From Pontibacter ummariensis (GTDB taxonomy: Bacteria > Bacteroidota > Bacteroidia > Cytophagales > Hymenobacteraceae): 64,000 bases of DNA. The position numbers were made by a program, and so were the translations under genes. This document shows positions 1-8,115 of the stretch, piece by piece. The stretch lies in the NCBI RefSeq assembly GCF_900188175.1, contig NZ_FZOQ01000024.1, positions 1-64,000 on the forward strand, written 5' to 3'. The notes below the pieces were generated by a model. The model did no database searches. It was not told the DNA's origin and saw only the letters and a program-made list of their open reading frames with translations. Each line of letters opens with the position of its first letter. Position 1 is the first letter of the stretch.

Positions 1-376
1 TTTTTTCACCCAGTGTTGAAACAGGTAAAGATTCCTCTGAAAAGGGGCCGTAAAAGAACCAGGCCAGAGGAAGTAGTTGCAGATAAGGCATACGATGCAG
101 GCTACTTAAGAAAGGAGCTGGCCCGCAGAGGCATCAAGGGAATGATTCCTGAAAGGCAGTTGCGGGCTGGAACCAAAAGAAGAAGAAGGGGGCCTCATCA
201 TCGCTTCGATAGAGAGACCCATAAGAAAAGAGCAGGCGTTGAGCAGGCTATCGGCTGGCTAAAGAGAATCGCAGAATTGCTACTCGATATGAAAAGCTAG
301 CTGTCAGCTTCATGGCTATGGTGAAGCTGGCTTTCATTAGATTTTACCTGAAAAAGTATTCATCAGACAAAGCCTA
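1..376 (+). pseudogene. IS5-type DDE transposase, C-terminal remnant with frameshift
   Basis: The 5' part lies outside the window. The visible part matches the C-terminal half of IS5/IS4-type DDE transposases: an ADKAYD segment, an arginine/lysine-rich loop, and HKKRAGVEQAIGWLK, which carries the catalytic glutamate region. The reading frame then ends at 300. The typical continuation (KENRRIATRYEKLAVSF, then a hydrophobic tail) is encoded in another frame from about 259 to the TAG at 374-376, so one base appears to be missing near 258-264. The element is probably dead, although a programmed slip at this point cannot be excluded. I could not identify the terminal inverted repeat between 377 and 555. 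Confidence 0.8.
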
Positions 377-555
377 GTTAATCTTCTAAGCTGTCTTAGC
401 TACTGCTCTTATAAGGACTTTTATGGGTTGCACTCCACCTCTAGAAGATAGTCCCTTTGCTTATCCTGGCTTATGGGAAAAATGTCCCACAAGGAGGAGA
501 CTGCTGCATGTAGCCCGGCACTGGAAAATGTAGTCAGCCTTCTTATAACACCTGC

Positions 556-1473
556 CTATTGGGTTTTCTTCAGCCTGCAACATTTCTTATACTTCTTGCC
601 ACTACCACAAGGGCAGGGCTCATTGCGGCCAACGCGTTTGCCAAAGGGGTTTAATAGTTCCCGAAAGTTAAGGCGAAAGCGGCGCTTGGGGTTTTGGGAA
701 AACACCTCTGTCAGCAACTCATACAACTTCGGGTGCTTCTCAGCCAACTGCCCGGGTCTTTCAAAGAAGTACTCCGTCACTACAGCAAAGAACTCCGCCT
801 CGCTGGTGGCTCCATAATTGTCTATGTCGGAGTTCCCCTTGTTAATCTTCCGGATCTCACGGTACATGAGCTCCTGCCAGGGTTGCACCAGTTCCTCCGG
901 CAGATAAGTGGCAGGCGTACCATCTATCTCGCCATCTGCTTGGTCCAGCATATGGGCAAATTCATGAATGCCTACGTTCTTGCGGTCCTGCATGTCGTTG
1001 AAACCGCGCTCCAGGGCTGGTTTGGAGAGCGTTACGTAGTGGTCGTTCTGGAAAGGGTTTACCCGCCCGAGCACGTCCGACACTGCCCCGTTCTTATCAT
1101 TCTTGTAGCGCTTGATGCTGCCGGGGAACACCAACACCTCTCCCAGGTTGCGGTACTCCCAGTCCCGAAAACCGAAGATGGGGATAATGGCACTGGAAGC
1201 CACCAGCACCTTGGTCAGATCGTCTATCGTTACATCGATGCCTGTGATGCGTTTTTCTGACAGGAACAGCTGCAGCATCTTTTCGAAGCGATGCTTGTCC
1301 TCATCTGTTTTTAAGGTATGATAGAAGCCCACCCTATCCCGGAGGATTTTGCGCCATTCAGCAGGAAACTCCTGCGCGAACACTTTCTTGCGCCGGCGCT
1401 TCTTGCGGGTAGCCCAGCGGTAGAACAGCAGGCAGACAGCCGCTACAACAATAAAGAATACGAGATAGCCCAT
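556..1473 (-). CDS. MtfA-like M90 zinc metallopeptidase with C-terminal SEC-C motif
   Basis: The protein has 305 residues. It has an N-terminal hydrophobic segment (about 2-18) followed by a strongly basic stretch, so it is probably anchored in the inner membrane. The zinc motif HEFAHMLD lies at about 170-177 and is typical of MtfA (DgsA anti-repressor, peptidase family M90). The last 20 residues hold a SEC-C zinc-binding motif (CPCGSGKKYKKCC) of the type found on SecA and on many unrelated proteins. In E. coli, MtfA binds the glucose repressor Mlc; no Mlc-like gene is visible here, so that role should not be transferred. The next gene on the same strand (LuxE-like) ends 35 bp upstream, so the two may be co-transcribed. 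Confidence 0.85.
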   Translation of the reverse strand: MGYLVFFIVVAAVCLLFYRWATRKKRRRKKVFAQEFPAEWRKILRDRVGFYHTLKTDEDKHRFEKMLQLFLSEKRITGIDVTIDDLTKVLVASSAIIPIFGFRDWEYRNLGEVLVFPGSIKRYKNDKNGAVSDVLGRVNPFQNDHYVTLSKPALERGFNDMQDRKNVGIHEFAHMLDQADGEIDGTPATYLPEELVQPWQELMYREIRKINKGNSDIDNYGATSEAEFFAVVTEYFFERPGQLAEKHPKLYELLTEVFSQNPKRRFRLNFRELLNPFGKRVGRNEPCPCGSGKKYKKCCRLKKTQ

Positions 1474-1508
1474 GGAGCCTTTAAACGCACGCCAAGTATG
1501 AAAGATGC

Positions 1509-2504
1509 TTAGGCAATAAGTAAATTACAGCCTCTGATATCAGAATTGTCGAAGCGGCCTAAGACTTCAAAGCTGCCATCCGAATGCAAGCGGCCAATGT
1601 CTTTGGTTTCGATAAAGGCACACGAATCCACATTGGCCAGGTCAATCACGTTGATCCCGCCGGACCGACGCCGCAGGCCCATGTCGAAGGGATCGTTGAG
1701 GTCACGAAGCAGAACGCGCATGGTATAGCCCGGCCAAAAGATCCCCTCTCCCTTGGAGTAACCCTGGGAGAGCAACTCGGTCATGCCATACTCGGAATGT
1801 ATTGCCTCTACCCCAAGTCCCTTCTTAAGCAAGGCATGCAGTTCCTCTCGTATCATCTCGCGCCGGCGCCCTTTCATGCCCCCCGTTTCCATTACTGTGA
1901 CTCCCGTTAGATCCTCCTGCCCCTGCAGTTCTTCAGCCAGGTCCAGCAAGGCATAGGATACCCCTATCAGCAATACTTTTTTCCCGCGCCCTTTTGCCTG
2001 TCGTAGCGTTGCGATCAATTTCGCATGGTCCCGCAGGTAGAAGCCTTCCTCCCGCTGCCCTGTCTGCTGTATAAAATGCTCCACCATGGCTACCAGCGAG
2101 GACCCTCCCTGTTCTAAGTAGGAGGGCAGCAGGGCCACTACGACGAACTCCTGCAAAGGGCCGTAGAACTCTTCGAAGATGCGCGTAGTTACCTGATGGT
2201 AGAAAGAAAGGCTGTTTACAAGGTGCCTGCTGCGGGTTTGCATCGTAGTGCCACTGCTGTAAAAGACAACCTCTGGTTCGAACTCCCCTGTCTTTACCTC
2301 CTGCTCTTTAAAGAACTCGATCGGGAGAAAAGGAATTTGCTCAAGTGCCTGCACCTGCTGGGGGGCCTTGCCCAAACGCGCCAGGTATTCCCGGTAAACG
2401 GGGTTGTGCTGTGCCTGGTACTGAAACAGGGCTAATGCAACCGAATCAAAGTCAAAAGGGTCTTTTTGGTGCAGTTGGTTAATATGAAAGGCTTTAAAGC
2501 TCAT
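1509..2504 (-). CDS. LuxE-family acyl-protein synthetase-like protein
   Basis: The protein has about 331 residues from ATG 2504; an in-frame ATG at 2516 would add four residues. It resembles the LuxE acyl-protein synthetase/adenylate-forming family: the YSSGTT phosphate-binding signature (about 100), an aromatic-rich N-terminal half, and the ETGGMKGRR and HSEYGMTELLSQ segments that correspond to core motifs of acyl-activating enzymes. LuxE activates fatty acids with ATP and forms an acyl-enzyme. There is no LuxC reductase nearby, so the acyl acceptor is unknown. The reading is a family-level call. It is transcribed ahead of the MtfA-like peptidase gene and divergently from the lipoprotein at 2574. 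Confidence 0.75.
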   Translation of the reverse strand: MSFKAFHINQLHQKDPFDFDSVALALFQYQAQHNPVYREYLARLGKAPQQVQALEQIPFLPIEFFKEQEVKTGEFEPEVVFYSSGTTMQTRSRHLVNSLSFYHQVTTRIFEEFYGPLQEFVVVALLPSYLEQGGSSLVAMVEHFIQQTGQREEGFYLRDHAKLIATLRQAKGRGKKVLLIGVSYALLDLAEELQGQEDLTGVTVMETGGMKGRRREMIREELHALLKKGLGVEAIHSEYGMTELLSQGYSKGEGIFWPGYTMRVLLRDLNDPFDMGLRRRSGGINVIDLANVDSCAFIETKDIGRLHSDGSFEVLGRFDNSDIRGCNLLIA

Positions 2505-2573
2505 GGCGTACAACAAATCCTATTTTTTCTGCGTTTGTTTAGTAAATTTAGCTTCAATTTCCTGATATCCCAT

Positions 2574-3125
2574 ATGAACTACTTGTTTAAGTACGGCAGC
2601 GTACTGCTGCTCTTAGCCCTTACCATCGTTGCCTGCCGCAAGGAACCCAGTTATAGCGACGTACCACACATAGAGTTTGACAGGGTAGAGCAGTACACAT
2701 ATACCAAGAACAGAATCACCTTCGACTCGCTCGTTCTGGTGGTGGATTTTCAGGATGGCGACGGGAACCTGGGCCTAGCCAGAGTGGCTAGCGGAGAATC
2801 AGACCCTGACTTTCTGCCGCCCTTCGACCAGAGCTCACCGTATTTCAATAACTTTTTCGTGAACCTACAGGTGAAGCGCGACGGGCAGTATGTTCCCTAT
2901 CCTTTAGGACAATACCTTAACCTGAACGGCCGCTTTCCGAGGTTGTCTTCTGACGAAAAGAACGAGGCGCTGGAAGGCGAGATAAAGTATACGTTAACCA
3001 ATTTCTCAGACGACATCTTCGACAGTAACGATACCGTCCGCTTTGAAATTTTTATCTATGACCGGGCACAGAACAAAAGTAACGTGGTGTACACGGATGA
3101 TGTGGTCTTGTTTCAGGGCCAATAA
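2574..3125 (+). CDS. Predicted lipoprotein of unknown function
   Basis: I chose ATG 2574 over the longer upstream opening because it is followed at once by a lipoprotein signal peptide: a short polar start, a hydrophobic run LLLLALTIVA, then a lipobox cysteine at about residue 20. The mature part is about 160 residues and predicted to be mostly beta-strand, with acidic loops (DFQDGDGNLG, a calcium-loop-like DxDGN pattern). I recognise no named domain. It starts close to the divergent LuxE-like gene and ends at a strong bidirectional terminator shared with the convergent E1 dehydrogenase gene. Confidence 0.7.
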   Translation: MNYLFKYGSVLLLLALTIVACRKEPSYSDVPHIEFDRVEQYTYTKNRITFDSLVLVVDFQDGDGNLGLARVASGESDPDFLPPFDQSSPYFNNFFVNLQVKRDGQYVPYPLGQYLNLNGRFPRLSSDEKNEALEGEIKYTLTNFSDDIFDSNDTVRFEIFIYDRAQNKSNVVYTDDVVLFQGQ

Positions 3126-3163
3126 ACTCATGCAAGTACAGTGTAAGAGAATACACTCATCAT

Positions 3164-3200
3164 AAAAAAAACCGGTTGTCCTAAAGCAGCCGGTTTTTTT
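3164..3200. terminator. Bidirectional rho-independent terminator
   Basis: An A7/T7-flanked stem with arms reading CCGGTTG and CAGCCGG (one G-U pair) and an 8-nt loop. It lies between the convergent lipoprotein and E1 genes and can serve both strands. Confidence 0.85.
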
Positions 3201-3221
3201 GAAATCAATCTTTGCTTTCTC

Positions 3222-5636
3222 TTAGTAGATCTCCGGGTAAGCCTGCGGATCCGCCTCATGCATGATCTCATAAGCTGCCTCGAACACATCCTCTACATTT
3301 GGCTTGGAGAAGTAGTCCCCATCAGAAGAGTATGGCGGACGGTGTGCATGGGCAGAAAGGCACTGTGGCTTGGAATCCAGGTAGCGCCATGCGCCCTGCT
3401 CGTCTACTACTTGTTGTAGCATGAAGCCCGTTGCACCACCCGGTACGTCTTCATCTGTAAAGAGCACACGGTTTGTTTTACGGATAGAGTCGGTTATTAC
3501 ATGGTCGATGTCGAACGGTAACAGGGTTTGCACGTCTATCACCTCGGCTGAAACTCCGAACTCCTCCAACTGCTTGGCTGCTTCCATGACCACACGGCAC
3601 ATAGAGCCGTAAGTTACGATCGTGATGTCCGTTCCTTCTTTCAGTACCTCTGGCTTGCCAAGTGGCACCGTAAATTCGGCAATGTTAGATGGTATCCGCT
3701 CCTTCAGACGGTATCCGTTCAGGCACTCGATAATCAGGGCAGGATCATCCGACTTCAACAAGGTATTGTAAAAACCGGCTGCCTGCGTCATGTTGCGCGG
3801 TACGAGTAGATGCATTCCGCGAATGCTGTGCAGCACCATGCCGATAGGAGACCCAGAGTGCCAGATCCCTTCCAGGCGATGGCCACGGGTACGCACGATC
3901 AGCGGTGCTTTTTGTCCTCCTTTCGTCCGGTACTGTAAGCTCGCCAGGTCATCGGACAATATTTGGATCGCATACAGCAGGTAGTCCAGGTACTGCACTT
4001 CGGCAATAGGGCGAAGGCCTCGAAGAGCAGCGCCTATTCCCTGCCCCACGATGGTTGCTTCCCGGATACCGGTGTCTGTTACGCGCAAGTCCCCGTACTT
4101 TTGCTGTAAACCGGCAAATGCCTGGTTCACGTCTCCTATATAGCCCACGTCCTCGCCTATGGCAAACACACGAGGGTCACGGGCAAGCATTGCATCAAAA
4201 CAGGCTTGCAGCACCTCACGCCCATCTACCATAACAGGACTTGCCTCATCATATTCTGCCTTAACTTCCTCTACCAGCAAGGCCGACTCATCGGATTGGC
4301 TGTACAGGTAAGAGTTGTAGCGCTCGGCGTTCTCGCCCATCTCCTGCTCCAGCCACCCGATTAGCTCCCGCTTGGCCTGGCTCCGTTCATTGCGCACGTA
4401 GCGCAGCGCCTTTCTTACAGCCTTCACCGCATCGCTCCGGATCGGATTCACTGTTTTGCGCAACTCGTCGGCAATGGAAGCCAGTTCAGTGGCACGCTCC
4501 CCGCTGGCAGCGGCTAGTGCATCCAGCAAACGAAGTGCTTCGTCCTGATCGGCCTTGATAGAAGCGGTGAAATCGCCCCAGGCACTTCCACGCGCCAGTC
4601 TTACTGTTTCCTTGGCTTCTGCCTCTATAGCATCGAGCTCTTCCGCAGTTGCCAGTTCGCTGTCCAGTATCCACTCGCGCATTTTCTTCAGGCAGTCGTG
4701 TTCAGCCTCCCACTCCAGGCGCTCTTTCGATTTATAGCGTTCATGTGAGCCTGAGGTTGAGTGCCCCTGCGGCTGTGTTAATTCCTCTACATGCACCAGC
4801 ACAGGCACATGCTGCTCACGGCACACACGGGTAGCAGCCTCATATACTTCACAAAGCGCAGCATAGTCCCATCCTTTCACCCGGAATATCTCATAGCCCT
4901 GCTCTCCTTCGCTGTTGCGTTGGAAGCCGGCCAGTATCTCCGAAATACTGCCTTTCGTTGTCTGGTACTCGGCCGGAACCGAGATGCCGTAGCCATCGTC
5001 CCAAACAGAGACCAGCATCGGGATCTGGAGAACACCACCGGCATTGATCGCTTCAAAGAAAATCCCCTCGGATGTAGAGGCGTTGCCAATGGTACCAAAG
5101 GCCACTTCGTTGCCATTTACCGAAAACTGTTTCAGATGCTGTAAGCCCGGGTTCTCGCGGTATAGTTTGGAGGCATAGGCCAAACCTACCAGGCGCGGCA
5201 TCTGCGCTGCAGTAGGAGAAATATCAGCACTGGAGTTTTTTGAACTGGCAAGGTCTTTCCACTTGCCCTCCTCATCCAGCAAACGGGTGCCGAAGTGCCC
5301 GTTCATAGAACGGCCCGCCGTGGAGGGTTCCACTTCCACATCCGGGTGGGCGTATAATTGCGCGAAGTACTGCTGCAGGGTTAGCTCGCCGATGGCAAAC
5401 ATAAAGGTCTGGTCGCGGTAATAGCCGGACCGGAAATCACCGGGCATAAAAAACTTCGCCATCGCCAGCTGCGCCACCTCCTTGCCGTCCCCGAAGATGC
5501 CGAACTTGGCCTTCCCCATAAACACTTCTTTACGCCCGGTAAGGCTTGCCTGGCGGCTTTCCCAACCGAGGCGGTAGTCGTTCAGGATCTCTTCAGTTGT
5601 CAGCTTATGAGTAATAGTTGCTTCAGCAGTTTGCAT
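3222..5636 (-). CDS. 2-oxoacid dehydrogenase E1, fused alpha and beta subunits
   Basis: The protein has 804 residues and joins a complete E1-alpha to a complete E1-beta of a thiamine-diphosphate dehydrogenase, probably branched-chain 2-oxoacid or pyruvate type. The alpha half (1 to about 430) has the cofactor region GNASTSEGIFFEAINAG followed by WDDGYGIS, and the GHSTSGSHERYKS loop. The beta half begins near 460 with FDAMLARDPRVFAIGEDVG and contains TDTGIREATIVGQGIG and an AEVQYLDYLLYA core; the C-terminal transketolase domain ends near 800. It would decarboxylate a 2-oxoacid and pass the acyl group to E2 lipoamide; E2 and E3 are not in the window. A near-consensus promoter lies just upstream. 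Such fusions are common in Bacteroidota. Confidence 0.9.
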   Translation of the reverse strand: MQTAEATITHKLTTEEILNDYRLGWESRQASLTGRKEVFMGKAKFGIFGDGKEVAQLAMAKFFMPGDFRSGYYRDQTFMFAIGELTLQQYFAQLYAHPDVEVEPSTAGRSMNGHFGTRLLDEEGKWKDLASSKNSSADISPTAAQMPRLVGLAYASKLYRENPGLQHLKQFSVNGNEVAFGTIGNASTSEGIFFEAINAGGVLQIPMLVSVWDDGYGISVPAEYQTTKGSISEILAGFQRNSEGEQGYEIFRVKGWDYAALCEVYEAATRVCREQHVPVLVHVEELTQPQGHSTSGSHERYKSKERLEWEAEHDCLKKMREWILDSELATAEELDAIEAEAKETVRLARGSAWGDFTASIKADQDEALRLLDALAAASGERATELASIADELRKTVNPIRSDAVKAVRKALRYVRNERSQAKRELIGWLEQEMGENAERYNSYLYSQSDESALLVEEVKAEYDEASPVMVDGREVLQACFDAMLARDPRVFAIGEDVGYIGDVNQAFAGLQQKYGDLRVTDTGIREATIVGQGIGAALRGLRPIAEVQYLDYLLYAIQILSDDLASLQYRTKGGQKAPLIVRTRGHRLEGIWHSGSPIGMVLHSIRGMHLLVPRNMTQAAGFYNTLLKSDDPALIIECLNGYRLKERIPSNIAEFTVPLGKPEVLKEGTDITIVTYGSMCRVVMEAAKQLEEFGVSAEVIDVQTLLPFDIDHVITDSIRKTNRVLFTDEDVPGGATGFMLQQVVDEQGAWRYLDSKPQCLSAHAHRPPYSSDGDYFSKPNVEDVFEAAYEIMHEADPQAYPEIY

Positions 5637-5667
5637 GTTATATCTCCTATACTACTTTTTTATGGGT

Positions 5668-5698
5668 CAAAAGTACATATAAATGCCCTAATTTCAAA
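5668..5698 (-). promoter_or_regulatory. Bacteroidota-type promoter of the E1 gene
   Basis: Read on the minus strand this is TTTG, exactly 19 nt, then TACTTTTG. That matches the -33 TTTG / -7 TAnnTTTG consensus of Bacteroidota sigma-ABfr fully. It ends 32 nt before the start codon. Confidence 0.75.
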
Positions 5699-5744
5699 TT
5701 AGAGCACTTTTTACCCTAGCTTGGCACAATATTGGGTCCTTATC

Positions 5745-5770
5745 TTTGAAAAGTGAATTTTGTATATTTG
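5745..5770 (+). promoter_or_regulatory. Candidate promoter of the DUF1573 gene
   Basis: A perfect -7 element TATATTTG at 5763-5770 lies 58 nt before the start at 5829. A TTTG at 5745-5748 is only 14 nt upstream, shorter than the usual spacing, so the -33 assignment is uncertain. Confidence 0.45.
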
Positions 5771-5828
5771 TTTTGCTTTCAGTGTAGCAGTACATATTTC
5801 CTAATAAATTTTCGCTTCCTTTAAGCTT

Positions 5829-6611
5829 ATGATAAGAAAGCAATACGTCTTAACACTGCTGTGCCTTATATTTGCTGTATGTACAGTGAAGGCACAGGGG
5901 GAACTTTCGTTTGAGAAAGAAACCCATGATTTTGGTACTATTGCTGAGGGTACATTAGCTACTTACGAGTTTAGAGTAAAAAATGTAGGCGACCAACCTA
6001 TAATTATTGCCTCAGTACAACCCTCGTGTGGATGCACCACGCCTAGCTGGACGAAAGAGCCGATCTTGCCGGGTAAGATCGGGGTGATCAAGGCGGTTTA
6101 TAACAGCACAGGCCGGCCGGGCCCGTTTCATAAGGCCATAACGGTAAGCTCCAATGCAACAGCTCCTACGCAGGTTTTGTACATAAAAGGCGAGGTTGGG
6201 CCAAAAGATTTAAAAACTAGTTACACTCCGGAACAAAAGGCAAAGTCACCGCGTTTGGCTTTCGGTAGTACGAACTACAACTTCGGAAAACTTGAAAAAG
6301 GGCAAAAAGCCATTGCCAGGTTTACCATTAAAAACACAGGCTTACAGCCCCTGATGATACAAGGCGTGAAGTCTGCCTGCAACTGCGTAAATTACCGGGT
6401 TTCGGTACCAGAAATAAAAGCAGGGCAAACAGCAGTTTTGGAACTAAGCTACATGCCAATGCTGTTGAATGAGCAAAACGAGGTAGTAACGATACTTTCA
6501 AACGATATTGTCATGCCAAACCTCCGGCTAACGCTGAAGGCAAATGTAGTCGAGAGCCTGGCATCTAAAAATATGTTAAGGGAGGGCAAAGAGCCGGTAC
6601 CTTTCAGATAG
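5829..6611 (+). CDS. DUF1573 domain protein, two tandem ASH-like modules, secreted
   Basis: The protein has 260 residues with a classical signal peptide (1 to about 22, ending VKAQG). Two homologous modules follow: one with ETHDFGTIAEG and PSCGCTTP, the other with TNYNFGKLEKG and SACNCVNY. The pattern F-G-x-I/L-x-E/K-G with a later C-x-C is diagnostic of DUF1573, an immunoglobulin-like domain common in secreted and cell-surface Bacteroidota proteins. The molecular role is not known. It is monocistronic by spacing and lies between the divergent E1 gene and alanine dehydrogenase. Confidence 0.88.
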   Translation: MIRKQYVLTLLCLIFAVCTVKAQGELSFEKETHDFGTIAEGTLATYEFRVKNVGDQPIIIASVQPSCGCTTPSWTKEPILPGKIGVIKAVYNSTGRPGPFHKAITVSSNATAPTQVLYIKGEVGPKDLKTSYTPEQKAKSPRLAFGSTNYNFGKLEKGQKAIARFTIKNTGLQPLMIQGVKSACNCVNYRVSVPEIKAGQTAVLELSYMPMLLNEQNEVVTILSNDIVMPNLRLTLKANVVESLASKNMLREGKEPVPFR

Positions 6612-6773
6612 TTTTTTTCATAGTTTTATTTTGTACTAATGGCAGTGGTCTTATCACTGCCTTTTTTCATTTCAGGCCTTTCGGGTTCCCAGAACTCCAG
6701 CTCGAAAATAGTACTCCTTTTCGCCTTTTGCAGGCACCTGATCATGCTGTTCAGAAGCTTCCTGCTCACCCCC

Positions 6774-6803
6774 TTTTATTTCAGTATTGTTATAGTATCT
6801 TTG
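6774..6803 (+). promoter_or_regulatory. Candidate promoter of alanine dehydrogenase
   Basis: The -7 element TATCTTTG (6796-6803) matches TAnnTTTG fully. A T-rich TTTT/TTTA lies 17-18 nt upstream in place of TTTG. The start codon at 6849 is 45 nt downstream. Confidence 0.5.
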
Positions 6804-6848
6804 CGCAGCTTTTCCAAACTACATAATACTACATAACATAAGAACGAC

Positions 6849-7961
6849 ATGATTATTGGTGTTCCAAAGGAAATCAAGAATAACGAAAACCGTGTAGGTG
6901 TAACTCCAGCCGGGGTTATTGAACTGGTGCGCCATGGCCACACAGTGTATGTGCAGTCTACTGCCGGCGAAGGCAGCGGCTTTTTAGACGAAGACTATAT
7001 CAAAGCGGGTGCTAGCGTACTTCCGAGCATCGAGGACGTGTACGGCATTGCGGAGATGATCATTAAAGTAAAAGAGCCGATCGAATCGGAATACAGCCTG
7101 ATCAAAGAGGACCAGCTGCTGTTTACGTACTTCCACTTTGCTTCTTACGAGCCGCTTACACATGCCATGATCAAGCAGAAGGCCGTGTGTCTGGCTTATG
7201 AAACAGTGGAGAAAGCCGACAGAACGCTTCCTTTGCTTGTACCAATGTCAGAAGTGGCTGGCCGCATGTCGATACAGGAAGGTGCCAAGTATCTGGAGAA
7301 GCCAATGCAGGGTCGTGGTATTCTGCTGGGCGGTGTACCGGGTGTGCGTCCTGCGAAAGTATTGATCATCGGGGGCGGTGTAGTTGGAACAAACGCAGCA
7401 AAAATGGCTGCCGGTATGGGTGCTGATGTGACCATCATGGACAATAACCTGCAGCGCCTGCGCTACCTGGATGATATCATGCCGGCTAACGTGAATACCT
7501 TTATGTCGAACGAGTACAACATCCGCGAACTTCTTCCTACGCACGACCTGATCATCGGTGCCGTGTTGATCCCGGGTGCAAAGGCGCCTCACCTGATCAC
7601 GCGCGACATGCTGAAGGAGATGCGCCCAGGCACTGTAGTAGTGGACGTGGCAGTAGACCAGGGAGGTTGCATTGAGACCTGCACGCCTACGACCCACGAG
7701 AACCCTACCTATATCATTGACAACGTGGTACACTACTGCGTGGCCAACATGCCAGGCGCCGTGCCTTATACGTCTACGCTTGCCCTTACCAACGCTACCC
7801 TGCCGTATGCCATTCAATTGGCTAACAAGGGCTGGAAGAAAGCCTGTGCCGATAGCGAGGAACTGAAAAAAGGCCTAAACATCGTAAACGGCAAAGTAGT
7901 TTACCAGGGTGTGGCGGAAGCTTTCGGCCTGGAGTTCGTTCCGGCTGAGAACGTGCTGTAA
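6849..7961 (+). CDS. ald: Alanine dehydrogenase (NAD+)
   Basis: The protein has 370 residues, the family's usual length. It catalyses reversible oxidative deamination of L-alanine to pyruvate and ammonia in the cytosol. Visible features are the N-terminal MIIGVPKEIKNNENRVG signature, the substrate-binding lysine in IKVKEP (residue 75) and catalytic histidine in FTYFHFA (residue 96), the Rossmann motif GGGVVGTNAAKMA (175 onward) and the PGAVPYTSTLALTN segment near 300. The start is fixed by the conserved N-terminus. It has its own promoter and a strong terminator, so it is a single-gene unit. Confidence 0.95.
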   Translation: MIIGVPKEIKNNENRVGVTPAGVIELVRHGHTVYVQSTAGEGSGFLDEDYIKAGASVLPSIEDVYGIAEMIIKVKEPIESEYSLIKEDQLLFTYFHFASYEPLTHAMIKQKAVCLAYETVEKADRTLPLLVPMSEVAGRMSIQEGAKYLEKPMQGRGILLGGVPGVRPAKVLIIGGGVVGTNAAKMAAGMGADVTIMDNNLQRLRYLDDIMPANVNTFMSNEYNIRELLPTHDLIIGAVLIPGAKAPHLITRDMLKEMRPGTVVVDVAVDQGGCIETCTPTTHENPTYIIDNVVHYCVANMPGAVPYTSTLALTNATLPYAIQLANKGWKKACADSEELKKGLNIVNGKVVYQGVAEAFGLEFVPAENVL

Positions 7962-7980
7962 GCACACTGTTAGTAGATAA

Positions 7981-8027
7981 ATAAGGGCGCCTCTTTGATA
8001 AGCTTCGGAGAGGCGCCCTTATTTTTG
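7981..8027. terminator. Rho-independent terminator after alanine dehydrogenase
   Basis: Perfect 14-bp arms (ATAAGGGCGCCTCT and its complement) with a 14-nt loop, followed by a run of T on the plus strand. Confidence 0.88.
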
Positions 8028-8115
8028 TGTTGTTCTCAGCCACACCTGCTACGGCAGGCAAAGCGATTTAGGCACTTTAAAGCAGAGCGGTGCCGTCCTC
8101 CTAGACTTCTGTTTA

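Noticed and set aside
6639-6836. 65-codon hydrophobic frame between the DUF1573 and alanine dehydrogenase genes
   Set aside because: It overlaps the candidate ald promoter, has no family resemblance and lacks a signal of translation.
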